A stretch of DNA of 29,639 nucleotides from CAYWFU01 sp964457585 (lineage in GTDB: Bacteria; JACRDZ01): positions 1 to 29,639 of the forward strand of contig CAYWFU010000032.1 of the NCBI GenBank assembly GCA_964457585.1, in the 5' to 3' direction. How positions within the stretch are numbered: position 1 is the first letter of the stretch; the number at the start of each line of letters is the position of its first letter. A model generated the notes under the pieces. The model saw nothing but the letters and a program-made list of their open reading frames with translations, was not told the origin of the DNA and searched no databases. Of this stretch, positions 17,283 to 26,405 are shown in pieces. Both the position numbers and the translations under genes were made by a program.

Positions 17283-17327
17283 TCGAATTTTTGTAGTTGC
17301 CTGATTTATCAGGCTTAATTCAAAAAA
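17283..17327 (+). repeat. REP/MITE-like element, copy D (partial)
   Basis: Only the 3' half is present: TTTTTGTAGTTG (half of hairpin 2), the complete hairpin GCCTGATTTATCAGGC and the edge TTAATTCAAAA. It ends 11 nt before ATG 17339, the same distance as copy C from its gene. Confidence 0.85.
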
Positions 17328-17338
17328 GAAAGTTTTCA

Positions 17339-17731
17339 ATGAAAAATATTATTTATTATTGGGGTCCGGTTATTTTTTTAATTGCATTTATTTTTATTCT
17401 TTCTTCTTTTTCTAGTCTTCCGCAACCTATTGATATTGCAGATTTTGATAAAGTTGAACATTTAAGCGTTTATTTAGTTTTAAGTCTTCTGTTTTATAGA
17501 GCATTGCTGGGGACAACAGAATTTTCAGATAAAAAGTGCATAATTTTATCAATTTTATTTACAGTTCTATATGGAATTTCAGATGAACTGCATCAGTTTT
17601 TTGTTCATGGACGAGATGCCAGTATAGCGGATTTATTATTTGATTTTTTAGGTGCCATATTAGCTTATGGAAGTCTATTTAATAAAGTAAGAGAGGTAAT
17701 AATTGATGATAGTAGAATGTCCAAATTGTAA
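17339..17731 (+). CDS. VanZ-like family membrane protein
   Basis: I start at ATG 17339 (MKNIIYYWGPVIF, 130 residues); the frame is open to a TTG at 17297, but that stretch (PDLSGLIQ) is encoded by repeat copy D. There are four predicted membrane segments. The family signature DELHQFFVHGRDASIADLLF (~residues 82-101) is followed by DFLGAILAY. VanZ-like proteins are small integral membrane proteins; VanZ itself gives low-level teicoplanin resistance, but most family members, like this one, have no known role. It is the first gene of a close-packed run and overlaps the next gene by 26 nt. Confidence 0.88.
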   Translation: MKNIIYYWGPVIFLIAFIFILSSFSSLPQPIDIADFDKVEHLSVYLVLSLLFYRALLGTTEFSDKKCIILSILFTVLYGISDELHQFFVHGRDASIADLLFDFLGAILAYGSLFNKVREVIIDDSRMSKL

Positions 17732-18218
17732 AACAGAAATTGAATTTGATTCAATTTGCAGTGCATGTAAAAAAAGCATATCTATTTTCTCACGAATTGT
17801 TTATTTTGGCGATAGAGAAGCGCATTTAGTAATTACGTTTACATCAATTTTAGGGATTATACTTGGAGGAATATTTGGTTATTTTGTAAGTCCAGATAGT
17901 CCTGCTAATTCAATGCTGACATTTATGACAGTTATTGTATGCGCTAATGTAGGAATTTTACCCGGATATTTAATTGGGAAAACCACATTAATGCTATTTA
18001 ATTCTGTGAGATCACAAAGTAATATCTTACAATATTCAAGTATTATCATTGCAGGCGGTTGTCATGGTTTGATTTTTAATTTAGTATTAAATAAAGCCAG
18101 CGGATGGAATATATCATGGATGACATTTTTAACTGGAATTATATCTGGAATACTTATAAATTTATTTATAGTTTTATATATTAGAAAAAATGTTGGTAAA
18201 TTAGAAAACTGGTGGTAA
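17706..18218 (+). CDS. Zinc-ribbon membrane protein, unknown function
   Basis: 170 residues from ATG 17706 (MIVECPNCKTEIEF), preceded by GAGAGG about 9 nt upstream; the in-frame TTG at 17703 is less likely. Residues 5-22 hold two cysteine pairs (CPNC and CSAC) that form a zinc ribbon. After a short linker come about four membrane segments (roughly 40-62, 72-95, 110-130, 138-160), rich in glycine (ILGIILGGIFGYF). I do not recognise a named family. It overlaps the VanZ-like gene and the recN upstream region, so it is part of the same transcription unit. Confidence 0.75.
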   Translation: MIVECPNCKTEIEFDSICSACKKSISIFSRIVYFGDREAHLVITFTSILGIILGGIFGYFVSPDSPANSMLTFMTVIVCANVGILPGYLIGKTTLMLFNSVRSQSNILQYSSIIIAGGCHGLIFNLVLNKASGWNISWMTFLTGIISGILINLFIVLYIRKNVGKLENWW

Positions 18219-18235
18219 GGGCTTACGAGGTTTAT

Positions 18236-19954
18236 ATGCTTGAAAGATTATATATAAAAAATTTTGCTCTTATAGATGATTTGGAGATAAAATTTGCATC
18301 CGGTTTTACAGTAATGACAGGTGAAACAGGTGCCGGAAAAACCATGATTGTAGAAGCTCTAAATCTTATCTGCGGGGAAAGGGCAAATCAGGATGTAATT
18401 CGTATGAATTGCGATACAGCAGTAATCGAAGCTGAATTTTCACTAATAAAAAATAAAAAAATCAGTGAAATTTTAAACCAATTTTCTATCTCTTTTGATG
18501 AAGACATTTTAATTATTAGAAGAGAATTAAATGTGTCAGGTAAAAATAAATGTATTGTGAATGGAAATCAGATAACTCTTTCCATGCTGAAACAGCTTGG
18601 GGATTATCTTGTTGATATTCATGGTCAGCATGAACATCAATCACTGCTTTCCTCAATGAGTCATCTGGAATTATTAGACAGTTTTGCAGGACTAAATCCC
18701 GATATTGCTGACTTTAGTGAGTTATATCATAAATATAAGAACTTAGAAGAAAAAATAAGTGATTTGCAAACTAAAAAAAACGAGCGGGCGAATAAAATTG
18801 ATTTTTTTGAATTTCAGATTAAGGAAATCAATGATATGGCTCTAATCCCGCAAGAAGATGAGGAATTGCAAAAGCAGGCGCTGATTTTACGTAATGCTGA
18901 AAAATTATCTGCCAGTATTGGAAAAGCGTATAATCTTCTTCATGAAAATGAAAATGCCCCATCAATACTTGAGCAGTTAGAGAGAATAAAGCAGGAATTT
19001 GCTGGACTTATAACTATTGATGAGTCGTTAAAAGAATATCTTGGTTTATGCGAAAATACTTTAATAGAATTAAAGGAACTGGGGAATAATGTTTTTAGAT
19101 ATAAAAATTCTCTTGAATTTAATCCTGATCTACAAATAAAAATAGAGGAAAGACTATCAGCCATACAGCGGCTTAAAAAAAAATATGGTAATTCTATCAC
19201 TGAGATTTTAGCTTATTGTCAAAAAACACAAAAAGAATTAGATGAACTCAGAAATGAAGAAGAAAATTTTGCAAATTATCAGGATGATTTGATTTTAATA
19301 AAAAATGAACTTGCAAAAAAAGCATCCTGCATTTCACAAAAAAGAACTGAAGCGGGAATTCTTTTAAATACAAAAGTTGAAAAAGAATTGCAGGATTTAG
19401 GAATGAGCAAATGCAAATTCTTAGTTAAAATATATAAGGAAGAATCATCACCGGGTGATATTATTTTAGATAACAAATCATATCGTTTATTTTCATGGGG
19501 GGTAGATAAAGTTGAATTTTTTATTTCTCCCAATCCCGGGGAAGAACCAAAACCACTTATAAAAATAGCATCAGGCGGAGAGATTTCCAGGATTATGCTT
19601 TCTTTAAAAACAATAAGCACTAAAGAAGATTCAATCCCTACGGTAGTTTTTGATGAGATTGATGCTGGAGTCGGAGGAGCAATTGCCAGTAAAGTCGGGA
19701 AAAAAATAAAAAGTATTTCATTGAAATTTCAGGTAATAGCTATTACACATTTACCGCAGATTGCAAGTTTAGCTGATAATCATTGCTTTATTTCAAAAAA
19801 AATAAAAAAGGATCAAACTAAAACAGATGTTAAACTATTAAACAAAGATGAACGCATTAATGAGATAGCGAGAATGCTGAGTGGTGAAAGGATTACAGAT
19901 GTAACGCTAAAACATGCGCAGGAAATGATAAAAAGTGCAGAGAATTTAAGATAA
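18236..19954 (+). CDS. recN: DNA repair protein RecN
   Basis: 572 residues from ATG 18236, which has GAGG 5 nt upstream. The in-frame GTG at 18212 would add eight atypical residues (VRAYEVY). It is an SMC-like ATPase of double-strand break repair. MLERLYIKNFALIDDLEIKF is the usual RecN N-terminus; Walker A is GETGAGKT (29-36). A long coiled-coil region (~150-370) separates the halves. The C-terminal half has the ABC signature ASGGEISRIMLSLK and Walker B TVVFDEIDAGVGG, then the ITHLPQIASLAD switch block. The length is typical. It sits between the zinc-ribbon gene and argH with short gaps. Confidence 0.96.
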   Translation: MLERLYIKNFALIDDLEIKFASGFTVMTGETGAGKTMIVEALNLICGERANQDVIRMNCDTAVIEAEFSLIKNKKISEILNQFSISFDEDILIIRRELNVSGKNKCIVNGNQITLSMLKQLGDYLVDIHGQHEHQSLLSSMSHLELLDSFAGLNPDIADFSELYHKYKNLEEKISDLQTKKNERANKIDFFEFQIKEINDMALIPQEDEELQKQALILRNAEKLSASIGKAYNLLHENENAPSILEQLERIKQEFAGLITIDESLKEYLGLCENTLIELKELGNNVFRYKNSLEFNPDLQIKIEERLSAIQRLKKKYGNSITEILAYCQKTQKELDELRNEEENFANYQDDLILIKNELAKKASCISQKRTEAGILLNTKVEKELQDLGMSKCKFLVKIYKEESSPGDIILDNKSYRLFSWGVDKVEFFISPNPGEEPKPLIKIASGGEISRIMLSLKTISTKEDSIPTVVFDEIDAGVGGAIASKVGKKIKSISLKFQVIAITHLPQIASLADNHCFISKKIKKDQTKTDVKLLNKDERINEIARMLSGERITDVTLKHAQEMIKSAENLR

Positions 19955-19970
19955 AAGAAAAGGAAAAATT

Positions 19971-21368
19971 ATGAACAAAAAACTTTGGGGTGGACGTTTC
20001 ACTCAAAAAACCGATTTACTGGTTGATAATTTTAATGAATCCATTTCATTTGATAAGCGTCTTTGTGAATATGATATTAAAGGCAGTATAGCACATGCAA
20101 CAATGCTGGGAGAGTGTGGAATTATTAAAAAAAATGAAGCAAAGGAGATTATAAGAGGACTTGAAAACATTTTGAGCGACTATAAACTCGGAAAAATAAA
20201 ATTTTCAGTTTCTAATGAAGATATTCACATGAATATTGAATCCATACTTATGAAAAGAATTGGAAATGTCGCAAAAAAACTTCATACTGCACGGAGCAGA
20301 AATGATCAGATTGCGCTTGATATGCGTATGTTTATACGGGATGAAATTAATAATATAATTTCGCTTTTAATAGAATTGCAAAAAACCACGCTGGATTGCG
20401 CTCATAAATGGATTGAAGTCATTATCCCGGGATATACACATCTTCAGCACGCACAACCGATACTTTTATCTCATCATCTTATGGCTTATTATTTTATGTT
20501 TGATAGAGATCAAGAAAGGTTGAAGGATTGCCTGAAAAGAGTGAATATTTTACCACTTGGTTCATGCGCTTTAGCCGGTACTACTTATAAAATTGACAGG
20601 AATATTGTTGCGCGTATGCTAAATTTTTCTCATGTATCTGAAAATAGCATAGATGCAGTATCAGACAGAGATTTCCTTGTTGAATTTGCAAGCTGTGCAT
20701 CAATAATAATGATGCATTTAAGCAGGCTCAGCGAAGAATTAATTTTATGGTCAACACTTGAATTTGGTTTTATAGAAATATCGGACACATTTACTACAGG
20801 TTCAAGCATTATGCCGCAGAAAAAAAATCCTGATGTTTCAGAACTGGTACGTGGAAAAACAGGTAGAGTTTATGGGCATTTAATAAGCTTGCTGACCATG
20901 CTTAAAGGTCTTCCTTTAGCATATAATAAAGATATGCAGGAAGATAAAGAACCTATTTTTGATACTGTTGACACGCTTAAAAATTCTATAACTATATATA
21001 TATATATGCTGCCGTCAATAGCTGTTAATAAAGATAAAATGCTTTCTGCCTGCAAGCAGGGCTTTTTAAATGCTACTGATGCAGCAGATTATCTGGTAAA
21101 AAAGGGATTAAGTTTTCGCGAATCTCATGAAATTATCGGGCAATTAGTACGTATATGCATTGAAAAGAGATCCACATTAGAAGAACTTCCGCTTGAAATA
21201 TATCGTAAATTTTCATCTCTATTTGATAAGGATATCTATAAAGTTCTTTCTATTGAAAATTGTATAAAAACACGCAATTCGTTTGGTGGAACTTCATGGG
21301 CTAATGTAAAAAAATCAATAATTAAAAAAAAAGGGAAGATAAAAAAGGAGCAAAAAAAATGGGTATAA
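19971..21368 (+). CDS. argH: Argininosuccinate lyase
   Basis: 465 residues; SD AAAGGA lies before ATG 19971, 16 nt after recN. It splits argininosuccinate into arginine and fumarate, the last step of arginine synthesis, in the cytoplasm. Signature blocks of the fumarase/aspartase superfamily are present: KLWGGRFTQKTD at the N-terminus, HTARSRNDQIALDMR (~104-118), GYTHLQHAQP (~160-169) and the loop GSSIMPQKKNPDVSELVRGK (277-296). The length is standard and no key residue seems missing. The C-terminus (KKGKIKKEQKKWV) is unusually lysine-rich and overlaps the next gene by 10 nt. Confidence 0.97.
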   Translation: MNKKLWGGRFTQKTDLLVDNFNESISFDKRLCEYDIKGSIAHATMLGECGIIKKNEAKEIIRGLENILSDYKLGKIKFSVSNEDIHMNIESILMKRIGNVAKKLHTARSRNDQIALDMRMFIRDEINNIISLLIELQKTTLDCAHKWIEVIIPGYTHLQHAQPILLSHHLMAYYFMFDRDQERLKDCLKRVNILPLGSCALAGTTYKIDRNIVARMLNFSHVSENSIDAVSDRDFLVEFASCASIIMMHLSRLSEELILWSTLEFGFIEISDTFTTGSSIMPQKKNPDVSELVRGKTGRVYGHLISLLTMLKGLPLAYNKDMQEDKEPIFDTVDTLKNSITIYIYMLPSIAVNKDKMLSACKQGFLNATDAADYLVKKGLSFRESHEIIGQLVRICIEKRSTLEELPLEIYRKFSSLFDKDIYKVLSIENCIKTRNSFGGTSWANVKKSIIKKKGKIKKEQKKWV

Positions 21369-21940
21369 TCTTAGAAGTTGAACGTTGGCTTAAAGAAAGA
21401 ATGGATGAAAATCTTTTTTTCCATTCAAAATCAACTGCAGAACTAGCAGTAGAAATCGCGCGGAAAAATAATGCGGATGAAGAAAAAGTCCAGCTAGCTG
21501 CTTTAATTCATGATTGTGCTAAAACATATTCTCCAAAAGATCAGATGGATTTTGTAAAAGTTTTTAATATTCAGTTAGATGAAATTGAAAAAAATAATGC
21601 GAGTCTTATACATGCTTTAATAAGCGCAGAAATATTTGAAAAAAAATTCGGTAATGTCCATTCAAGTGTTAAAAGTGCGGTAAAATTGCATACTACAGGT
21701 GATGCTAATATGGGATTACTTGATAAAATAATTTATGTTGCTGATTCATTAGAATCCAGCCGTCATTATCCCGGTTTAATACAGATAAGAGAAAAATTAC
21801 GTTTTGACTTAGATTATACACTCTATCTGGTTATTCAACGTAAATTACAGCATACAATGGAAAAACGCTGTCAAATACATCCTCGAGCATTAAAAGCATG
21901 GAACTGGATTATTCCTTTGGTGAAAAATAAAAGATTATAA
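21359..21940 (+). CDS. yqeK: HD-domain hydrolase, YqeK-like
   Basis: 193 residues. ATG 21359 lies inside the end of argH, with AAGGAG 8 nt upstream. HD-superfamily metal ligands are visible: HSKSTAELAVEIA (first His), LIHDCAKT (H51-D52), HALISAE, KLHTTGDANM and DKIIYVADSLE (distal Asp). This matches the YqeK family, which in other bacteria hydrolyses diadenosine tetraphosphate (Ap4A) symmetrically. YqeK is often next to nadD or rsfS; neither is seen here, and the neighbour is argH. Confidence 0.85.
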   Translation: MGIILEVERWLKERMDENLFFHSKSTAELAVEIARKNNADEEKVQLAALIHDCAKTYSPKDQMDFVKVFNIQLDEIEKNNASLIHALISAEIFEKKFGNVHSSVKSAVKLHTTGDANMGLLDKIIYVADSLESSRHYPGLIQIREKLRFDLDYTLYLVIQRKLQHTMEKRCQIHPRALKAWNWIIPLVKNKRL

Positions 21941-21952
21941 ATCTTGTCATCA

Positions 21953-21981
21953 TTGACTTACCCTGTAATTTATGACATAAT
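21953..21981 (+). promoter_or_regulatory. Sigma70-type promoter for the TPR/DUF2723 gene pair
   Basis: TTGACT (21953-21958), 17-bp spacer and CATAAT (21976-21981) match the consensus at five of six positions in each box. The leader to ATG 22050 is about 60 nt long and holds a short GC-rich hairpin (GCCTTCAGGC near 21995). Confidence 0.75.
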
Positions 21982-22049
21982 TATTTATGCTTCAGCCTTC
22001 AGGCGCTGAGTATACATACCTGAATAGTTACATATGAGGGTTTTAAATT

Positions 22050-24005
22050 ATGCGATTAATTTTTTCTTGTTTTATAATTATTAATATATTTCTTTTTTCC
22101 AGCCTTACTTTTGCTCAGCCAAATATGCATAATGATTTTTCTAATAATAATGCAATGAACAACCAATCTTTGATTAATCAAGTATTGCAGGATTACAATA
22201 ATGCTAATATGCTTTTTTTTCAGCAGAAATATAAAGATGCTTTGAAAATATATGAAAATATTATTGAAGTGTATAAAGAACCAAGATTTATTGATAATGT
22301 CAAAATGCGTATTGCTGAGATCTATGAAAAATTAGGAGATTTTGAAAATGCCATTAAAATTTATAATGCTCTGCTTGAAAAAAATCCAAATGATTATCGT
22401 ATAAAATTAGCTATTGCTAATTTGTATAGATGGGATAAAAAATTTGATCAATCAATAGAAATGTTTAAGCAGATTATGCCTGAGAATGATAATTATCATG
22501 AACTTATCGGCAACATATATTTGGAATCAGGAGATCATGATAAAGCAATTTCATCATGGTTGAAAATTATTGATAAAGATCCTCGCAGTGTTCTTAAATA
22601 TAAACGTGTAGCATATATTTTCTATCAATCAGGACTTATTGCTGAAGGCATAAGTGTTTACTTAAAAGCGCGCAAGATTTTTAATAATCCATATCTTTTT
22701 TCCTATGAATTATCTGAATTATATGAATTTCAGATGGAGTATAAAAAAGCAATTGATGAATATCTTTCATTTTTACAAAAAGATCCCGATCAGTTTGAAA
22801 ATATTCAGGATAGAATTATTAAATTAATTATTAAAGAAAAAACTATTTATGAATATTGTATAAATAGCATAAATGAAATATTAAATAAAAATCCTGAAAA
22901 TAGCAATATGCGCTTATTATTGACGTATTTATTAATTAAAAATCAACAGGTTGATACTGCAATTAAAGAACACGAAAAAATTTTAGAATCGAATCCTAAT
23001 AAAAAAAATATTTTACTTTTTACTTTTTCTGAAGATCTAGAGAAAATGGGTTATAAAAGAAAAGCTATTGAAATTTACCAGCAGATAGATGTAAATTATG
23101 CTGGTTATGAACTTGCGCAAACTAAAATAATTGAATTATTGTTAGATATGGGAAAAAATGAGGAAGTAATTCAAAAAGCACAAAAATTTATAACAACTAG
23201 TCCCCGTCAGGATTATCTGGAAACAAGCTTATATTATTTAGGAATGGCATATTTTAATCTTAAAAATTATTCTAAAAGCAGAGAGTCATTCAATAAAATC
23301 ACTCAGATTAATCCGGGAAGTAATTTTTATAATTATTGTCTAACTAAAATTGCAGATACTTATTTTAGAGAGGGGAATTTCGAGCAGGCAATAAAAGATG
23401 ACATTAATATTTTAAATATTAGTAACAGCTTATCTTTTCATGATTATGCTTATTTTATGATAGCGAAATCCATGTCTATGCTAGGTAAATATGATGAAAG
23501 TTTAAAAAAATTTCAAAATTTTGTAAAAAGATATCCGGAAAGCTTATATGTCAACGATGCTCTTGAGGAAATATGTTTCCTTTCAAGTGATTCGGGAAAT
23601 AATCTCGGATTAAAAACTTTTTTTAATTCTCACCTACTATCTTTGCAGGGTAAGGAAAATGAAGCAATCAGAGAATTGGAGAGTTTAATTATTGCTAATC
23701 CAAAAGATGATTTAGCTCAATTTGCCAGTTTTCAAATTGGGAAAATATATTTGGAAAATAATCATGTAAATGAGGCGATAATTGCATTTCAGACTATGCA
23801 GACGAAATTCCCGGATAGTATATTAGCTTCATTTGCTCAGGAAAAAATCGCTTATATTTATGCGCAAAAAATAAAAGATAAAAATAAAGCTATCGAAGCT
23901 TTTCAAAAAATAATAATAAATTATCCTGGTAGTATTCTATTATCCAAAGCACGAGAAAATATTCGTAAATTAGAGCGAATGGAAATCCCTACAATGGAGC
24001 AATAA
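22050..24005 (+). CDS. Exported tetratricopeptide-repeat protein
   Basis: 651 residues; SD GAGGG lies 9 nt before ATG 22050. An N-terminal Sec signal (MRLIFSCFIIINIFLFSSLT, cleavage near FAQ-P) is followed by an Asn/Gln-rich stretch and then TPR units from about residue 40 to the end. TPR-type patterns include AIKIYNALLEKNPNDYRI, AIDEYLSFLQKDPDQFENI, SRESFNKITQINPGS and AIEAFQKIIINYPGSILLS. It has no enzymatic domain and is likely a periplasmic scaffold or an assembly factor for envelope proteins. Gene spacing (7 nt) suggests cotranscription with the DUF2723 protein. The C-terminal units resemble those of outer-membrane assembly TPR proteins, but no specific family is evident. Confidence 0.85.
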   Translation: MRLIFSCFIIINIFLFSSLTFAQPNMHNDFSNNNAMNNQSLINQVLQDYNNANMLFFQQKYKDALKIYENIIEVYKEPRFIDNVKMRIAEIYEKLGDFENAIKIYNALLEKNPNDYRIKLAIANLYRWDKKFDQSIEMFKQIMPENDNYHELIGNIYLESGDHDKAISSWLKIIDKDPRSVLKYKRVAYIFYQSGLIAEGISVYLKARKIFNNPYLFSYELSELYEFQMEYKKAIDEYLSFLQKDPDQFENIQDRIIKLIIKEKTIYEYCINSINEILNKNPENSNMRLLLTYLLIKNQQVDTAIKEHEKILESNPNKKNILLFTFSEDLEKMGYKRKAIEIYQQIDVNYAGYELAQTKIIELLLDMGKNEEVIQKAQKFITTSPRQDYLETSLYYLGMAYFNLKNYSKSRESFNKITQINPGSNFYNYCLTKIADTYFREGNFEQAIKDDINILNISNSLSFHDYAYFMIAKSMSMLGKYDESLKKFQNFVKRYPESLYVNDALEEICFLSSDSGNNLGLKTFFNSHLLSLQGKENEAIRELESLIIANPKDDLAQFASFQIGKIYLENNHVNEAIIAFQTMQTKFPDSILASFAQEKIAYIYAQKIKDKNKAIEAFQKIIINYPGSILLSKARENIRKLERMEIPTMEQ

Positions 24006-24012
24006 ATTATCC

Positions 24013-25980
24013 ATGACTTCTTTCCTGAATAAAAAGTACTATTTAGCAGTTCTGCTTTTCTTTTTTTCATTTTCAATTTATTTATATACAATGTCTCCGG
24101 GCTTAACTGCTGGAGATAGCGGAGAATTCATTTCAACTGCGCATACTCTTGGCATTGCGCATCCGCCGGGTTATCCTCTCTATATCATTTTAGCTAAAAT
24201 TTTTACATATATACCTTTAGGAAATATTGCTTTCAGAGTTAATCTAATGTCTGTGTTATGCGCAAGCATAGCAGGTATTTTCTTGTTTTTATTATTAGAA
24301 GATATTTTCCATTCTGATTTTTTTTCTTTTGCTGGAGCTTTGCTTTTTATTTCAACACGCACTTTTTGGAGTCAGGCAACAGTAGCAGAAGTATATACAT
24401 TAAATATTGCATTAGTCCTTTTATTTTTTATTTTTTTATATAGAAATAATTTATATGCCTCATCTTTTTTATTAGGTACAGGACTTGCCAATCACCATAC
24501 ATTTCTTTTATTTATTCCGATTTTACTTTTAGTCTTATTTATTAAAATCAAAAAAAATGAAGAAAATAACAGATGGATTTTTTTAATAAAAATCAGTTTT
24601 TGTTTTTTGATTGGAATCAGTTTGTATCTTTTTATATTAATAAGAGCTTTTAAATCACCGCCAATTAATTGGGGCAATCCAACAACATTTGTAAAACTAA
24701 TTCAGCATTTTATGCGCAAGGAATATGATCCGTTTTCAAATATTTATACCTGGCAAAAATTTTTTATACATATCTCTCATTATCTAAAACAGCTGCAAGA
24801 ACAATTTTTTATTTTTTTATGGATTTTAGTCCCATTCGGCTGGTATGCAATATGGCAAACCAGAAAAAATTCATTTTTTATTTCAATAATAATTTTTTTA
24901 TTAACCACTTTAGGATTTATTTTACTTGTAAATTATCAACCCAATCAGATGAATTTTTATCTTTTTGAAGTATTTTATCTGCCTTCTTACATTATTTTTT
25001 TATATTGGATTCTGGAAGGTTTTTATTTTTTAGCTGAAATGATGAAAAAATATATACGATTTTCTTTTGAACTGATTTCAGCAGTAATTATTATTTTCAG
25101 TTTTGTTTATTTTTATAAAAATTACAAAAACAATAATTCACGCCAGAATTTTGCTAATTATTATTATGGTGAAGATTTATTAACTACTCTGCCTAAAAAT
25201 GCGTATATTATTACAAAAGGGGACAACCAGATATTTGCACTTTTTTATTTTAAATTAGTTGAGAACAAAAGGCAGGATATTATTATTGATCCGGGAATAA
25301 AAAAATATATTTTCAAAGATACTATTCTTAAGCAGGATAATGAAAATACATTTTTTGCTGAAAAAATTGATGCAATAATAACTCCAAATACAAAAATTAT
25401 ACCATATGGACTTGTATATACTTATGCATCAGCAAATAAAACTGATTCAGGAATTAAATTCTGGAATTATTATAAAAATAGTAATTTGGAGCAGAAACAA
25501 TATTTTAAGGATTATCTTACTATGGACATTATGGTTAAATATTTTTTACAATATGGTGAAAATCTTTATGCTGCCGAGAAAAATGATAAAGCATTGGTAA
25601 TATATAAAAAAGCGGTAAATATTGGTGCGTTTGTTTTTGATGAATATTTTAATTTTGGATTACGTTTATTTAATCAACTAAAATATAATGAAGCAATAAG
25701 TGAATTAAAAAAAGTTATTTATATGTATCCCTCATACGCAAAGTCCTATAACTATTTAGGAATTGCATATGCCCAAAAAGAAGAATTTATATCAGCAATT
25801 AAGAATCTTAAAAGAGCTGTTGAAATAGATTCAAAAAATAGTAATTATATTTATAATCTGGCTATAGCTTATTTCAGAAGCGGAGATTTACTTCAAGCAG
25901 AAAAAAATCTTAACCATGTTTTAGAACTTAATCCAGGTAATAGCGAAGCAAAAAAAATGCTTTTATTTATAAAGAAATAA
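24013..25980 (+). CDS. DUF2723 membrane glycosyltransferase-like protein with C-terminal TPR
   Basis: 655 residues. Membrane segments begin at residue ~8. The first loop has TAGDSGEFISTAHTLGIAHP, the hallmark of DUF2723, a GT-C-like family related to O-mannosyltransferases; the acidic residues of GDSGEF are likely catalytic. About ten hydrophobic segments reach residue ~370. A soluble part then holds a region of unknown type and ends in TPR-like repeats (~520-650; AISELKKVIYMYPSYAKSYN, AIKNLKRAVEIDSKNS). It probably moves a lipid-linked sugar to an exocytoplasmic acceptor, perhaps protein. Substrates are unknown. Confidence 0.87.
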   Translation: MTSFLNKKYYLAVLLFFFSFSIYLYTMSPGLTAGDSGEFISTAHTLGIAHPPGYPLYIILAKIFTYIPLGNIAFRVNLMSVLCASIAGIFLFLLLEDIFHSDFFSFAGALLFISTRTFWSQATVAEVYTLNIALVLLFFIFLYRNNLYASSFLLGTGLANHHTFLLFIPILLLVLFIKIKKNEENNRWIFLIKISFCFLIGISLYLFILIRAFKSPPINWGNPTTFVKLIQHFMRKEYDPFSNIYTWQKFFIHISHYLKQLQEQFFIFLWILVPFGWYAIWQTRKNSFFISIIIFLLTTLGFILLVNYQPNQMNFYLFEVFYLPSYIIFLYWILEGFYFLAEMMKKYIRFSFELISAVIIIFSFVYFYKNYKNNNSRQNFANYYYGEDLLTTLPKNAYIITKGDNQIFALFYFKLVENKRQDIIIDPGIKKYIFKDTILKQDNENTFFAEKIDAIITPNTKIIPYGLVYTYASANKTDSGIKFWNYYKNSNLEQKQYFKDYLTMDIMVKYFLQYGENLYAAEKNDKALVIYKKAVNIGAFVFDEYFNFGLRLFNQLKYNEAISELKKVIYMYPSYAKSYNYLGIAYAQKEEFISAIKNLKRAVEIDSKNSNYIYNLAIAYFRSGDLLQAEKNLNHVLELNPGNSEAKKMLLFIKK

Positions 25981-26002
25981 AAAATTCTCTATTTTTTGTA
26001 GC

Positions 26003-26021
26003 AGTCGGATTATATCCGACT
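26003..26021. repeat. Palindrome upstream of the RAYT relic
   Basis: AGTCGGAT (26003-26010), loop TAT and ATCCGACT (26014-26021) form a perfect 8-bp stem, with GTAGC just before it and again after it. It lies 13 nt before the RAYT relic start, a usual place for a REP-like hairpin, although its sequence differs from the three-hairpin elements. Confidence 0.75.
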
Positions 26022-26034
26022 AAAATTAAGTAGC

Positions 26035-26354
26035 TTGATTTACAAAGAAAAAAATGAGGCTGTTTATCATATTACTTCAAGAGGTAATGCAAGACAAAAT
26101 GTATATTTAGATTTTTCAAAAGCAGAACAAGGTAAATTTTATAGACCTATTGAAGAGTTGGATATCCCTATATATTTAGACAATGAGGTGAAAATTTTTT
26201 TGGTAAAAAAGCTTTAAATAGAAATATTGAACTTGGGAAAGTAATTAATACTATATTACGTAAAGAGATGGAAATCTTAAAAGAAATATCGGAGTATTTC
26301 AACGTTCATTATGCAACAATAAGTTGTGTTCTTAAAAAGATTGAAAATATATAA
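26035..26354 (+). pseudogene. REP-associated tyrosine transposase (RAYT) relic
   Basis: Residues from TTG 26035 read IYKEKNEAVYHITSRGNARQ followed by NVYLDFSKAEQ, the standard N-terminus of RAYT/IS200-like Y1 transposases. The protein then jumps to a C-terminal block (ALNRNIELGKVINTILRK, EISEYFNVHYATISCVLKKI) that matches the usual RAYT helix-turn-helix end, but only in the frame shifted by one base near 26205. The middle, with the HUH motif and the catalytic tyrosine of an active RAYT, is absent. The sequence is thus an internal-deletion, frameshifted relic that cannot be active. Full RAYT genes are two to three times this size. Confidence 0.78.
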
Positions 26355-26405
26355 AATGTAATATTACAAAACCCCATTTTTCCCTGGGATTAAGATTGAA
26401 GGTTC

